From NCBI GenBank assembly GCA_021811425.1, contig JAJZPA010000007.1, forward strand, positions 1 to 41,344: DNA of 41,344 nt, written 5' to 3'. Source of the DNA: Bacillota bacterium. GTDB taxonomy: Bacteria > Bacillota > Desulfitobacteriia > Desulfitobacteriales > Desulfitobacteriaceae. How positions within the stretch are numbered: position 1 is the first letter of the stretch; the number at the start of each line of letters is the position of its first letter. Made by a program: the position numbers and the translations under genes. Below are positions 23,828 through 31,303 of the stretch, piece after piece. The notes beneath the pieces are model-generated. The model saw nothing but the letters and a program-made list of their open reading frames with translations. It had not been told where the DNA came from and made no database searches.

Positions 23828-24438
23828 TCCCGCTCCGCTGTCCTCTCTGCAAGGTGCAGGCGTTCAAGAAAGAAGCTCAACCGTTCTCCCGGCAGGCTTT
23901 CCTGAAAATACCTCGTGATGGCTGAGAGCGCCCATGCTTCTGCTTCCTGATCCTCTGCAGCAGCTCCTGAAACTTCGGCAAACCTCGGGTGGCGGCCAAC
24001 CCTTCCGCCTTGCAACAAGCGCCAACCCGTTTTTCCCGGGCTTAACGCACCGGTTGGGCAAACGCGAAGGCAGTCCCCGCATTGAAGACAGCGGAGTGCA
24101 TCGATGAGAATCTCTTTTCCGTTCCAAGCGAGTGCTTCTTCCAAACAAGCGGCAACACAGCCTTGACAGCCGTTGCACAGCCCTTTATCCCATCCGGGCT
24201 CCACGTAACCGATCATCCCCAAGTCTTTGATTTGCGGTCGGGAACAGCCGTTGGGGCAGCCTGCCACCGAAATTTTGGGCAAGTGGTGATACTGAACCAC
24301 ACCGAATTTCCGCTTGAGCGCGTTTCCTATCCCTAACTGGCTTAAACCAGATTCAAGCCCCTTGACCAGCGAAGACCAATTTCTGGCCGCTTTTGGACAA
24401 TTCGGGCGGCAAAGTTCCAAAACATACTCCTCAGGCAT
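23824..24438 (-). CDS. Small siroheme/4Fe-4S-type ferredoxin (sulfite/nitrite reductase-like fragment with ferredoxin domain)
   Basis: 204 residues; GGAGG precedes the ATG. The N-terminal part carries LCRPNCPKA and KISVAGCPNGCSRPQIKDLG, the second resembling the CxxxC half of the siroheme-[4Fe-4S] site of sulfite/nitrite reductases; the full catalytic first half-domain is missing. A two-cluster ferredoxin follows (CNGCQGCVAAC and CLQCGDCLRVCPTGA). Residues 140-204 are unassigned helical sequence. It may be an electron carrier or accessory protein of sulfur metabolism rather than a full reductase. It converges on the Crp-family gene, with overlapping stop codons. Confidence 0.75.
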   Translation of the reverse strand: MPEEYVLELCRPNCPKAARNWSSLVKGLESGLSQLGIGNALKRKFGVVQYHHLPKISVAGCPNGCSRPQIKDLGMIGYVEPGWDKGLCNGCQGCVAACLEEALAWNGKEILIDALRCLQCGDCLRVCPTGALSPGKTGWRLLQGGRVGRHPRFAEVSGAAAEDQEAEAWALSAITRYFQESLPGERLSFFLERLHLAERTAERD

Positions 24439-24484
24439 TGAAATTCCTCCGTTCGGGTCAAACTAATCTCAGTATAATCGATCG

Positions 24485-24498
24485 ATCCTCCGGAGGAT
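24485..24498. promoter_or_regulatory. Perfect palindrome ATCCTCCGGAGGAT between divergent genes
   Basis: A 14-bp palindrome centred in the 101-nt gap between the siroheme-ferredoxin gene and the LysR gene. Operator candidate; it does not fit the T-N11-A LysR pattern. Confidence 0.4.
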
Positions 24499-24539
24499 GT
24501 GGTCTATGTCACAGTTTATAAGATAAAGGGGATATGAGG

Positions 24540-25499
24540 ATGAATCTGCATCAACTGCGTGTTTTCTATTATGTCGCTGGGTGCCTTAGCTTTTCCAGAG
24601 CGAGTGAAGAACTCGGCATCAGCCAACCTGCGGTTTCCGTACAAGTCCGCAAATTGGAAGAAGAGATCGGGGCCGAATTAATTGAGCAACTCGGCAAGAA
24701 GCTGTATCTTACTGAACCTGGCCAACGGTTGCAAGGCTATGCCGAAAGGATCTTTACGGCCGAACGCGAAGCTGAAAACATGCTTGGTGATTACCGAGGG
24801 CTTAATGCCGGAGAATTGATCATCGCCACCTCTTCAACCTTGGGAACCTATTACGTTCCACCTCTCCTGGCCGAATTCCGTCAGCAATTCCCTAACCTCG
24901 AAGTAACCCTAAAGATGGGTAATACGGAATGGGCCGAAGATCAGCTTTTAAAAAACACGGTGGACTTGGCACTGGTTGAAGGCGATCTCGCCCATGCCTC
25001 TGAATTCAGCATCATGCCTTTTCTAAATGATCAACTGGTGGTTTTCGCTTCGCCCCAACATCCTTTTGTGGGCAAAGCAATCACTGCCGCTCAATTATCC
25101 TCAGAACCTTTTGTCTTGCGCGAACCCGGCTCCAACACCCGCAAGATATTCCGTTCCATTATGACAGAACGCGAAATCCCGATCCAAATCTTAATGGAAC
25201 TTGAAAGCCCTGAAGCGATTAAACGCCTCGTCTCCTCCGGTCTCGGACTTGGAGTCCTTTCCAAACTCACCTTGGAATGGGAAGTTGCCTGCGAAAGACT
25301 TGCACCTCTGGATGTCATCGATCTGAACATTGAGCGTCATTTTTCCATTGTCCTACACAAGGACAAGAAGCCAAACCGTGCCAGCCAAGCCTTTATCGAC
25401 TTTGTCTGCCGCTACGCATCCCAGCACCGTGATTTTCTTTCCGATTGTGAATGTGCGCGCCGTCACGGCCTTGCCGGGCTAAAGCCTAAACATGAATAA
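24540..25499 (+). CDS. LysR-family transcriptional regulator
   Basis: 319 residues from ATG 24540, which stands 8 nt after AAAGGGG; the ATG at 24534 is only 2 nt from that site. The N-terminal winged helix reads MNLHQLRVFYYVAGCLSFSRASEELGISQPAVSVQVRKLEEE, followed by the linker helix and a substrate-binding domain (ELIIATSSTLGTYYVPPLLAEF ... GLGLGVLSKLTLEWE) of the CysL/CbbR-like branch. The tail after 300 contains CECARRH, an extension beyond the usual end. It is divergent from the siroheme-ferredoxin gene and lies directly upstream of the CoA-transferase pair, so either may be its target. The effector is unknown. Confidence 0.9.
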   Translation: MNLHQLRVFYYVAGCLSFSRASEELGISQPAVSVQVRKLEEEIGAELIEQLGKKLYLTEPGQRLQGYAERIFTAEREAENMLGDYRGLNAGELIIATSSTLGTYYVPPLLAEFRQQFPNLEVTLKMGNTEWAEDQLLKNTVDLALVEGDLAHASEFSIMPFLNDQLVVFASPQHPFVGKAITAAQLSSEPFVLREPGSNTRKIFRSIMTEREIPIQILMELESPEAIKRLVSSGLGLGVLSKLTLEWEVACERLAPLDVIDLNIERHFSIVLHKDKKPNRASQAFIDFVCRYASQHRDFLSDCECARRHGLAGLKPKHE

Positions 25500-25565
25500 C
25501 ATGATTATGACCTCTTTTCAGAATATTATGCTGATTGCCCGTGATTTGACAGGATAATTACGAGG

Positions 25566-25586
25566 TGCTAACGAATATTATTAGCA
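25566..25586. promoter_or_regulatory. Inverted repeat TGCTAA-N9-TTAGCA upstream of the CoA-transferase genes
   Basis: Perfect 6-bp arms, 21 nt overall, 56 nt before the subunit A start and 66 nt after the LysR gene. Its size and A/T-rich centre suit a LysR-family binding site; binding is inferred. Confidence 0.45.
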
Positions 25587-25593
25587 ATCAATG

Positions 25594-25610
25594 CCCCCTT
25601 GTACAGGGGG
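25594..25610. promoter_or_regulatory. GC-tract inverted repeat CCCCCTTGTACAGGGGG
   Basis: Perfect CCCCCT/AGGGGG arms around TGTAC, 32 nt before the subunit A start codon. Operator or leader hairpin; resembles but differs in spacing from the palindrome at 14704-14716. Confidence 0.4.
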
Positions 25611-25642
25611 GATCGTGAACAAGGATAACAGGAGGTGTACGG

Positions 25643-26494
25643 ATGAAAGTAAAAACTTTAAGCGACGCAATCGCACAAATCCCTGCTGGAAGCTCGGTCG
25701 CTTTTGGCGGGAACACCATGCACCGGGTTCCCGTGGCCGCAGTGCAGGAACTCATCGTTTCGCACAAACCCATTCGTGTCATCAAATCTGCAGGCTCCCT
25801 GGAAGTAGATGCTTTGTGTGCGGCCGGTTTAGCCCAGGATATAACCTTTGCCTACATCGGGTACGAGAACTTCGGCCTGGCACCTTTTTTCCGACGGGCT
25901 GCCGAACAGGGCACGTCCATTCTGCACGAACACACTTGACCCTCATTGGTTGCAGGGCTGCGGGCCGCAGCCTACGGTTTGAGCTTTATGCCCTTATCCC
26001 TACTTGGCGGTTCCCAAATCCCAAGTGTCAATCAGTGGCAAACGATTCGCGACCCCTATACTGATGCTGAATACCTGGCTATCCCTGCGATTCGACCAGA
26101 CTGGGCCATCCTACATGTTCAGCAAGCTGACAGCTTAGGAAATGCCCGCATTTACGGTTCCAAGTTTGAGGACGTGATTCTCTCGCGGGCAGCCCAGCAT
26201 ATCATCATCACCTGTGAGGAGCTTCTTCCCGAATATGCTTTGACTGACGTGCCTGAAGCAACCGATATTCCCGGTTTTCTGGTGGATGCGGTGGTGTATG
26301 CTCCTCGAGGGGCTTGGCCTACCAGCTGCTACCAGCATTACTCCCTCGATGAGGAAACCATCAGAACCATCACCACAATGAAAGAAAGTGACCAATTTCT
26401 CGCCTGGATTCACAACCTCCCAACTCCCCCGACTTCTCCGCTCTTCGATACGCCATTAGCGAAGGAGCATATGGTAAAGGAGGGAAACACATGA
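25643..26494 (+). CDS. CoA-transferase-like subunit A, interrupted by in-frame TGA at 25937-25939
   Basis: AGGAGGT lies 6 nt before the ATG. The frame runs 98 codons to TGA and then continues in the same frame for about 184 more; together about 282 residues, the normal length of GctA/IpdA-type subunits. Motifs lie on both sides: GSSVAFGGNTMHRVP before, then AGLRAAAYGLSFMPLSLLGGSQ, AIPAIRPDWAILHVQQADSLGN after. The downstream half has a possible TTG (25946) but no ribosome site, so it is not a separate gene. The ATG of subunit B overlaps its final stop. Readings: recent nonsense mutation, sequencing error, or recoded UGA (a stem-loop follows the stop). Substrate of the pair unknown. Confidence 0.8.
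25948..25972 (+). other. Stem-loop just after the in-frame TGA, SECIS-like candidate
   Basis: Begins 8 nt after the TGA. GGTTGCAGGGCTGC closely resembles the GGTTGCAGGTCTGC apical region of the E. coli fdhF selenocysteine element. An alternative perfect 6-bp stem GGCTGC/GCAGCC with loop GGGCC overlaps it. The codons also encode a conserved protein stretch, so the match could be coincidental. Confidence 0.3.
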
Positions 26495-27219
26495 GCCACA
26501 AACATACACTCGAACAGGCTTACATGACCGTCAGTATGGCCCGTCTGCTCCGGGACGGTGAAACCGTCTTCCACGGTATCGCCTCTCCCGTTCCCATGCT
26601 GGCTGCCCTTTTTGCCCAACACACCCATGCCCCGAACCTCACCTATCTTAACATTTCCGGAAGTGTAAATCCACGGCCAACGCATCTGCCTCACAGTACA
26701 GTCGACCCGCGCCTCTTGGAGATGACTTCGTCCCTCTTCCCCATGTCTGAGGCCTTCGATCTAGCCGCGAAGGGCCGCCTGGACAGCGTGTTTTTAAGCG
26801 GAATCCAAATTGACCGCCATGGACATATCAATATGAGTGCGGTCGGTTCGTTCGCAAAGCCGAAGGTCCGGCTACCCGGTGGAGCTGGAAGCGCCTTTCT
26901 CGCAGAAAACGCGGGCCGCGTACTGCTTTGGCGCACGAAACACGATCCCCGCAGTTTTGTCAACGAACTCTCCTTTTGTACCGCGACCCCTAAACAGGAA
27001 GTTTATGTGGTCACCCCGCTTTGCGTGTTTCAGCGTGAACATTCTGAATTAGTCGTATCCTCGATCCATCCCTACAGTTCGGAATCCGCAATCCGTCAGA
27101 ATACGGGCTGGGAAGTTATCTTCTCCCCAAATGTTGAAACAACCCCTCCCTTAACCGAGGACGATTGGCGGCTGTTGACCGAGCTGGATCCGGAGCAAGC
27201 AGTTGCGGTTGAATTCTGA
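26491..27219 (+). CDS. CoA-transferase-like subunit B (GctB/IpdB family)
   Basis: 242 residues, start coupled to subunit A by ATGA. Family landmarks: a helical start with MARLLRDGETVFHGIASPVPMLAALFA, SGIQIDRHGHINMSAVGSFAKPKVRLPGG, a late VYVVTPLCVF and VVSSIHPYSS. Where glutaconate CoA-transferase B has its catalytic Glu (ESGVxGA), this protein reads ISGSVN (Ile55-Asn60), so the thioester-forming Glu is missing. IpdAB-type members that lack this Glu act as hydrolases or ring-opening enzymes on CoA esters, so simple transferase activity should not be assumed. Ends at a strong terminator. Confidence 0.87.
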   Translation: MSHKHTLEQAYMTVSMARLLRDGETVFHGIASPVPMLAALFAQHTHAPNLTYLNISGSVNPRPTHLPHSTVDPRLLEMTSSLFPMSEAFDLAAKGRLDSVFLSGIQIDRHGHINMSAVGSFAKPKVRLPGGAGSAFLAENAGRVLLWRTKHDPRSFVNELSFCTATPKQEVYVVTPLCVFQREHSELVVSSIHPYSSESAIRQNTGWEVIFSPNVETTPPLTEDDWRLLTELDPEQAVAVEF

Positions 27220-27233
27220 GAGATAATTAAGAC

Positions 27234-27260
27234 AAAAAAACGGCGCAGGGCCGTTTTTTT
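27234..27260. terminator. Bidirectional intrinsic terminator
   Basis: A7-CGGC/GCCG-T7 stem with loop GCAGG. Serves the CoA-transferase pair on the plus strand and the coiled-coil gene on the minus strand. Confidence 0.92.
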
Positions 27261-27279
27261 GTTGGGATCGTCAAACGAT

Positions 27280-27495
27280 TTAACCGCGTGCCTTCAATTC
27301 AGAGCGAATTTCCGCAATCGATTCCTGCAGCACCTTGGTTTGAGCATCATACTGTTTCACCTTGCCGCCGCTAACATGCAATCCGGTTTGTTTCAGGACA
27401 AAACTCTTCTCCTCTTCCAGTTCTTCGAGTTCATCCTCCAGGTTTTGCAGCCGCCGTTCGAGAACAGCATGATCCAGTTTTGCGAGATCCTCCAC
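27280..27495 (-). CDS. Small coiled-coil protein, function unknown
   Basis: 71 residues from GTG at 27493-27495, with AGGAGGG 8 nt upstream. Nearly all of it is charged heptad-like helix (LERRLQNLEDELEELEEEKSFVLKQ ... LQESIAEIRSELKA) with a turn HVSGGKV in the middle, suggesting a two-helix hairpin. There is no signal peptide or membrane segment. It is monocistronic, between a bidirectional terminator and the ABC ATPase. No family recognised; ribosome site and terminator support expression. Confidence 0.7.
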   Translation of the reverse strand: MEDLAKLDHAVLERRLQNLEDELEELEEEKSFVLKQTGLHVSGGKVKQYDAQTKVLQESIAEIRSELKARG

Positions 27496-27617
27496 CTCAA
27501 ATACCCTCCTCTATTCTTTAAGCTCTAAACTCATTATAACCAAAATCCCGGCCTAAAGGTATATGTCTTTTGAAAGCTATCCATAGTCTAAATCAATAGA
27601 TGGGGCAAATCGAGCAT

Positions 27618-28334
27618 CTACTCGTATAACTTCATAAAGACTTTTTCCAAACTTGCACCTTGGGCTGCATGCGCTTGCCTTAAGGCTTCAATCCGGCCAA
27701 TTGCCGCAAGCTGTCCCGTTCGCAGGATGCCCACACGCTCACAGGTGCGCTCCACTTCGTCAAAGCTGTGTGAAGCGAGCAGCAGCGTCTTGCCGCGCTC
27801 TTTTTCTTCACTGATTAAGTCCACAAAAACCCGTTTCATCAAAGGATCAAATCCAGAAGTGGGTTCATCGAGAATAAGAACGGGCGCATCGAGCATCAAA
27901 GCCGCAATGAGCCCTACCTTCTGTTTCATCCCCTTCGACATCTGGCGTAGATCTTGGTTTAGATCAATATCCAAGCGCTTGGCTAAGCGTGTCCCTTGCC
28001 TGCTGAAGATCGCTTTATCCCCATGCAGCCCGCACACCAATTGCAGAAAGTCAAGCCCTTTCATCCCTTCTAAAAAGTGGATTTCGCCGGGAAGGTACCC
28101 TACGATACGTTTAACCTTCACAGCCTCTCGCCAGCAGTCCCATCCGTGAATCAGGGCCCGGCCTGATTCCGGCTGAATAAAGCCCAGTAAATGGCGGATA
28201 AGTGTCGTCTTGCCAGCACCGTTTGCTCCTAATAGGGCAAAAGCCTCCCCTGCCTCTACTTGAAAAGAAAGGGAGTACAATCCCTTGTCCTCTCCATACT
28301 GTTTCGTCAGTCCCTCTACACAGATCAACGCCAT
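27618..28334 (-). CDS. ABC transporter ATP-binding protein
   Basis: 238 residues. Walker A GANGAGKT (36-43), signature region MSKGMKQKVG near 132, Walker B VLILDEPTSGFDP near 152, and switch His in LLLASHSFDE. The sequence belongs to the BcrA/CcmA/Nat-type importer-exporter group that pairs with a separate membrane protein. No permease gene adjoins it on either side, so it is an orphan ATPase or the partner lies elsewhere. The AGGGGG before the ATG is only 3 nt away; TTG at codon 3 would have better spacing. Confidence 0.9.
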   Translation of the reverse strand: MALICVEGLTKQYGEDKGLYSLSFQVEAGEAFALLGANGAGKTTLIRHLLGFIQPESGRALIHGWDCWREAVKVKRIVGYLPGEIHFLEGMKGLDFLQLVCGLHGDKAIFSRQGTRLAKRLDIDLNQDLRQMSKGMKQKVGLIAALMLDAPVLILDEPTSGFDPLMKRVFVDLISEEKERGKTLLLASHSFDEVERTCERVGILRTGQLAAIGRIEALRQAHAAQGASLEKVFMKLYE

Positions 28335-28548
28335 TTCCCCCTAAAGTATTCTTCTTACAGGATATGGCCTAATCCGATATTGTTGAATATTACACTTTAT
28401 ATCAACAGATTGAGCTTAATAGTCAGATTTGTTATACTGATATAAAAGAGGGAATATGAGTGGCTATCAAATGTAACTTGAACAGGATATTTGCGCCGCT
28501 CTCAACTGTCAACCTGGCTGGAGTTTATACCGGATAAGGAGGATTCCA

Positions 28549-28779
28549 ATGGAACGGAAATTTAGTGTTGTCTTAAGCTGGGATGAAGAAACTCAGGTTT
28601 ACGTTGTAACAGTTCCCGCTCTGCCTGGTTGTGTTACCCAGGGTAAGAACAGGGAGGAAGCCTTAGAACGGGCAGCAGAAGCTATCCAGGTCACCTTGGA
28701 GGGATTAGCCGCCACTGGACAACCAATTCCCCATGGAGCGGGTGAAGCGTTTGTTAGTGAAGTAGTGGTTTCCGCATGA
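28549..28779 (+). CDS. hicB: HicB-family antitoxin
   Basis: 76 residues; GGAGGA precedes the ATG. FSVVLSWDEETQVYVVTVPALPGCVTQGKNREEALERAAEAIQVTLE is the partial RNase-H-like HicB fold; there is no added C-terminal DNA-binding domain. HicB usually neutralises the mRNA-cleaving toxin HicA. Here the downstream hicA is reduced to 14 codons (28776-28820), so HicB is an orphan. It lies near the ABC ATPase in the opposite orientation. Confidence 0.88.
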   Translation: MERKFSVVLSWDEETQVYVVTVPALPGCVTQGKNREEALERAAEAIQVTLEGLAATGQPIPHGAGEAFVSEVVVSA

Positions 28780-28820
28780 CCCGTATGCCAAGAGTATCTG
28801 GGAAGGATGTTCTAGCCTAA
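28776..28820 (+). pseudogene. hicA: hicA remnant (14 codons)
   Basis: ATG overlaps the hicB stop as ATGA, the usual hicB-hicA coupling. It reads MTRMPRVSGKDVLA then TAA; PRVSGK(D/E)V is the start of HicA proteins. Nothing downstream in any frame looks like the remainder (no GSH motif), so the toxin is truncated and inactive. Confidence 0.7.
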
Positions 28821-28929
28821 ACTCTCCATAGACGAATTCATAGAACTGCTTTGATGTTGCGCGACGCTTCTTGTTCCAAGAAAAAAATCCCTCCATCAAG
28901 GAAGGATAAGCACATAAGCCCAATATTCA

Positions 28930-28963
28930 AGCCATCAAAACTGGTAATTTTGACGGCTTTTTG
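28930..28963 (+). terminator. Intrinsic terminator downstream of hicB
   Basis: AGCC-A-TCAAAA/TTTTGA-C-GGCT stem followed by TTTTTG on the plus strand, 110 nt past the hicA remnant. Confidence 0.75.
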
Positions 28964-29047
28964 ATGTCCTTTTTGCCGGTAGGTGTACAGTACGTGTATT
29001 TCATGCTTTTCCCGGATACCGACGATCCCTGAAAGCCTTGGTATGAC

Positions 29048-29123
29048 TGGTGCGCCACCACGGGATCGAACCGTGGACCTGCCGATTAAGAGTCGGATGC
29101 TCTACCAGCTGAGCTAGTGGCGC
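29048..29123 (-). tRNA. tRNA-Lys (anticodon CTT)
   Basis: 76 nt cloverleaf on the minus strand: acceptor GCGCCAC/GTGGCGC, D-arm with AGCTCAGCTGGTAGAGC, anticodon loop CTCTTAA (CTT reads AAG), T-arm GGTTCGATCC, encoded CCA end. Typical Lys isoacceptor. Confidence 0.97.
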
Positions 29124-29235
29124 AATCAACATTAACTAGTTTACAACAAATCGTCTAAAAGTCAAGGACTAATTCTTGCTTAGCCGTCTAACCATCTTAG
29201 CCATTATCCTTGCTCCAGAGGCTTGCCGTGGCATT

Positions 29236-30249
29236 CTAAAATCTTGGGTCTTCCAGAAGTGCCAGTAGCAGTTCAAGCGTTGCTTCGATATCTTCACGTT
29301 CCACAATTTCGGAAGGGGTATGGACATGGCGAGTGGGGATTGAGAGCACCCCAGCGGGAATCCCGCCTTTGGTCAACTGAATTGCCCCCGCATCCGTTCC
29401 TCCGTTTTCCAACACCTCCCACTGATACGGTATCTCCCTCTGGGCAGCCATATTGGCCATCCACGTTTTTACTTTAGGAGGGGTAACCATTGAGTGATCC
29501 AGGACTTTGATCGCCACCCCGCCACCCAACTTCACAGCCATCTTCAGGCCTTTAGGGGTATCCCCGGTTCGGGTTACATCGAGCACGATTCCTAAATCCG
29601 GCTCAAGGGCAAAAGCAGCAACCTTCGCACCGCGTTGCCCGACCTCTTCCTGAACGCTAAAGACAAACGCAAGTTCGTGCGGGGAACGGGTTCGTTTGAG
29701 GACTTCAATGGCCACAAAACACCCCGCCCGATCGTCCAATCCCTTGCTCATCACTCGAGAACCCAGCTCGGTATATTCCCCCACAAAGGCCAAGGTGTCC
29801 CCAATCCCAACTAGCGTTTCGGCCTCCTCCCTTGAATTTGCGCCGATATCGATAAAGAGCTTGGACAGGTCTAGCTCAGACGGTTTCTCTAGCTTTTCCA
29901 TCCCAATCGTACCCATGCGGCCGTTCTTAAGCCGCACACGCCGATAGGGTAGGTCACCTATCCTGATGCCGCCGATGGTTGTAAAACGGAGGAACCCCTG
30001 AGCATCGATGTGGGTGACCATCAGCCCAATCTCATCCATGTGTGAGGCTACCATAATCCGCTTGCCGCTGCTTCCTTTGCGGATAGCGATGAGATTTCCC
30101 AAGGTATCCAGCCGAACTTCATCACAATACGGGCGGACGGCCTCAACAATGACCTCCGCGACCTCCTCTTCAGAACCTGAAGGTCCAAAAGCCTGAGTCA
30201 GGTGTTTAAGCAGGGAATAATCCAACGGATTTTCCGACAATCGATTCAT
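29236..30249 (-). CDS. M42 family metallo-aminopeptidase (first of three)
   Basis: 337 residues; AAAGGAGGA precedes the ATG. Metal ligands and catalytic residues are all present: ASHMDEIGLM (His, Asp), KGLDDRAGC (bridging Asp), SVQEEVGQRGA (catalytic and metal Glu), VLDVTRTGD (Asp) and RHVHTPSE (His). Such enzymes assemble into tetrahedral dodecamers that trim peptides and are cytoplasmic. It is the last of three consecutive M42 genes (16 nt after the second), probably specialised for different N-terminal residues. Family members have also been annotated as endoglucanase; the peptidase reading is better supported. Confidence 0.92.
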   Translation of the reverse strand: MNRLSENPLDYSLLKHLTQAFGPSGSEEEVAEVIVEAVRPYCDEVRLDTLGNLIAIRKGSSGKRIMVASHMDEIGLMVTHIDAQGFLRFTTIGGIRIGDLPYRRVRLKNGRMGTIGMEKLEKPSELDLSKLFIDIGANSREEAETLVGIGDTLAFVGEYTELGSRVMSKGLDDRAGCFVAIEVLKRTRSPHELAFVFSVQEEVGQRGAKVAAFALEPDLGIVLDVTRTGDTPKGLKMAVKLGGGVAIKVLDHSMVTPPKVKTWMANMAAQREIPYQWEVLENGGTDAGAIQLTKGGIPAGVLSIPTRHVHTPSEIVEREDIEATLELLLALLEDPRF

Positions 30250-30265
30250 TAAGAATGTTCCTCCT

Positions 30266-31303
30266 TTAACTTAAGCTGTGCGTTTGGGGCAAGCTTTGCG
30301 GAAGTTCGCGTAAAGCTGCATCGATCAAATCGATCGTCGCCCCTATATCCTTGTCCGCCACCACTGAAACGAAGGAATGGATATAGCGGCAAGGGACACT
30401 GATCGCGAGGGTGGGAACTCCGGCCTGGGACACATGAATGACCCCGGCGTCATTCCCTCCTTTGTTTCCGCGGCGAAATTGCAGCGGGATTCCCTTCGCT
30501 TTCGCCAAAGCAGCGAGTTGGCGGATCAGGGCCGGGGCATAGAGAGTGGCATTGTCCATGATGGAACAGGCAGGACCCTTGCCGACCTCGGTGACCCAAT
30601 CCTGATCCTCGACATCCAGCATGTCCCCGGATACCGTGCCCTCCAAGACAATGGCGAAATCCGGTTTAACATGGAAAGCGGCCACTTTCGCCCCTCTCAG
30701 ACCCACTTCTTCTTGAACGGTAAAAACCCCAACCAAGGGGAAGCGGTAATTCTTCTTGAGGATCTCCGTGAGTACTGCACACCCCACGCGATCATCCATG
30801 GCCTTCCCTTTCCAGTGAGCCCTGCCGAAGGACTCGTATTCCGTATCGAAATAGGCATAATCTCCAAGCTGGACATGCCTCAAGACTTCTTCTTTGGACT
30901 TGGCGCCGATGTCAATATAGAGTTGCTCGATTTCGAGCGCCTTTTCCCGCTCTGCCGGTTTGGTCAAATGGATGGCTTTGGAGCCAATGACGCCATTAAG
31001 CTTGCTTTCGCCGATTTTCACGGCTTTCGCTAACAAGATGCGGGCATCCACTCCGCCAACCGCTTCAAACTTCAAGAACCCATCTGAGGTGATCTCTGTG
31101 ATCATTAAAGCTACTTCATCCATATGGGCAGCCAGCATGACTTTCGGGCCTACTCCCTGGATGTTCTTCTCCGCGATCAAGTTACCCATTTTGTCAATAA
31201 AAAGTCGATCCACATAAGGTTCCAGCGTTTGCCGAAGCATATCCCGGATAGGTTTTTCCGCTCCGGAAGCACCGTTTAACTCGCTCAGAGTCTTTAAAAG
31301 CAT
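30266..31303 (-). CDS. M42 family metallo-aminopeptidase (second of three)
   Basis: 345 residues; GGAGGA precedes the ATG. Same ligand set: AAHMDEVALM, KAMDDRVGC, TVQEEVGLRGA, VLEGTVSGD (Glu instead of Asp at the metal position, as in part of the family) and CRYIHSFVS. The Asp-to-Glu difference from its two neighbours suggests a different metal or substrate preference. It overlaps the third M42 gene by 10 nt, so they are co-transcribed. Confidence 0.92.
   Translation of the reverse strand: MLLKTLSELNGASGAEKPIRDMLRQTLEPYVDRLFIDKMGNLIAEKNIQGVGPKVMLAAHMDEVALMITEITSDGFLKFEAVGGVDARILLAKAVKIGESKLNGVIGSKAIHLTKPAEREKALEIEQLYIDIGAKSKEEVLRHVQLGDYAYFDTEYESFGRAHWKGKAMDDRVGCAVLTEILKKNYRFPLVGVFTVQEEVGLRGAKVAAFHVKPDFAIVLEGTVSGDMLDVEDQDWVTEVGKGPACSIMDNATLYAPALIRQLAALAKAKGIPLQFRRGNKGGNDAGVIHVSQAGVPTLAISVPCRYIHSFVSVVADKDIGATIDLIDAALRELPQSLPQTHSLS

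Noticed and set aside
25946-26494. Second half of CoA-transferase subunit A as an independent gene
   Set aside because: Only a TTG without ribosome site is available, and the sequence starts in the middle of the subunit's fold.
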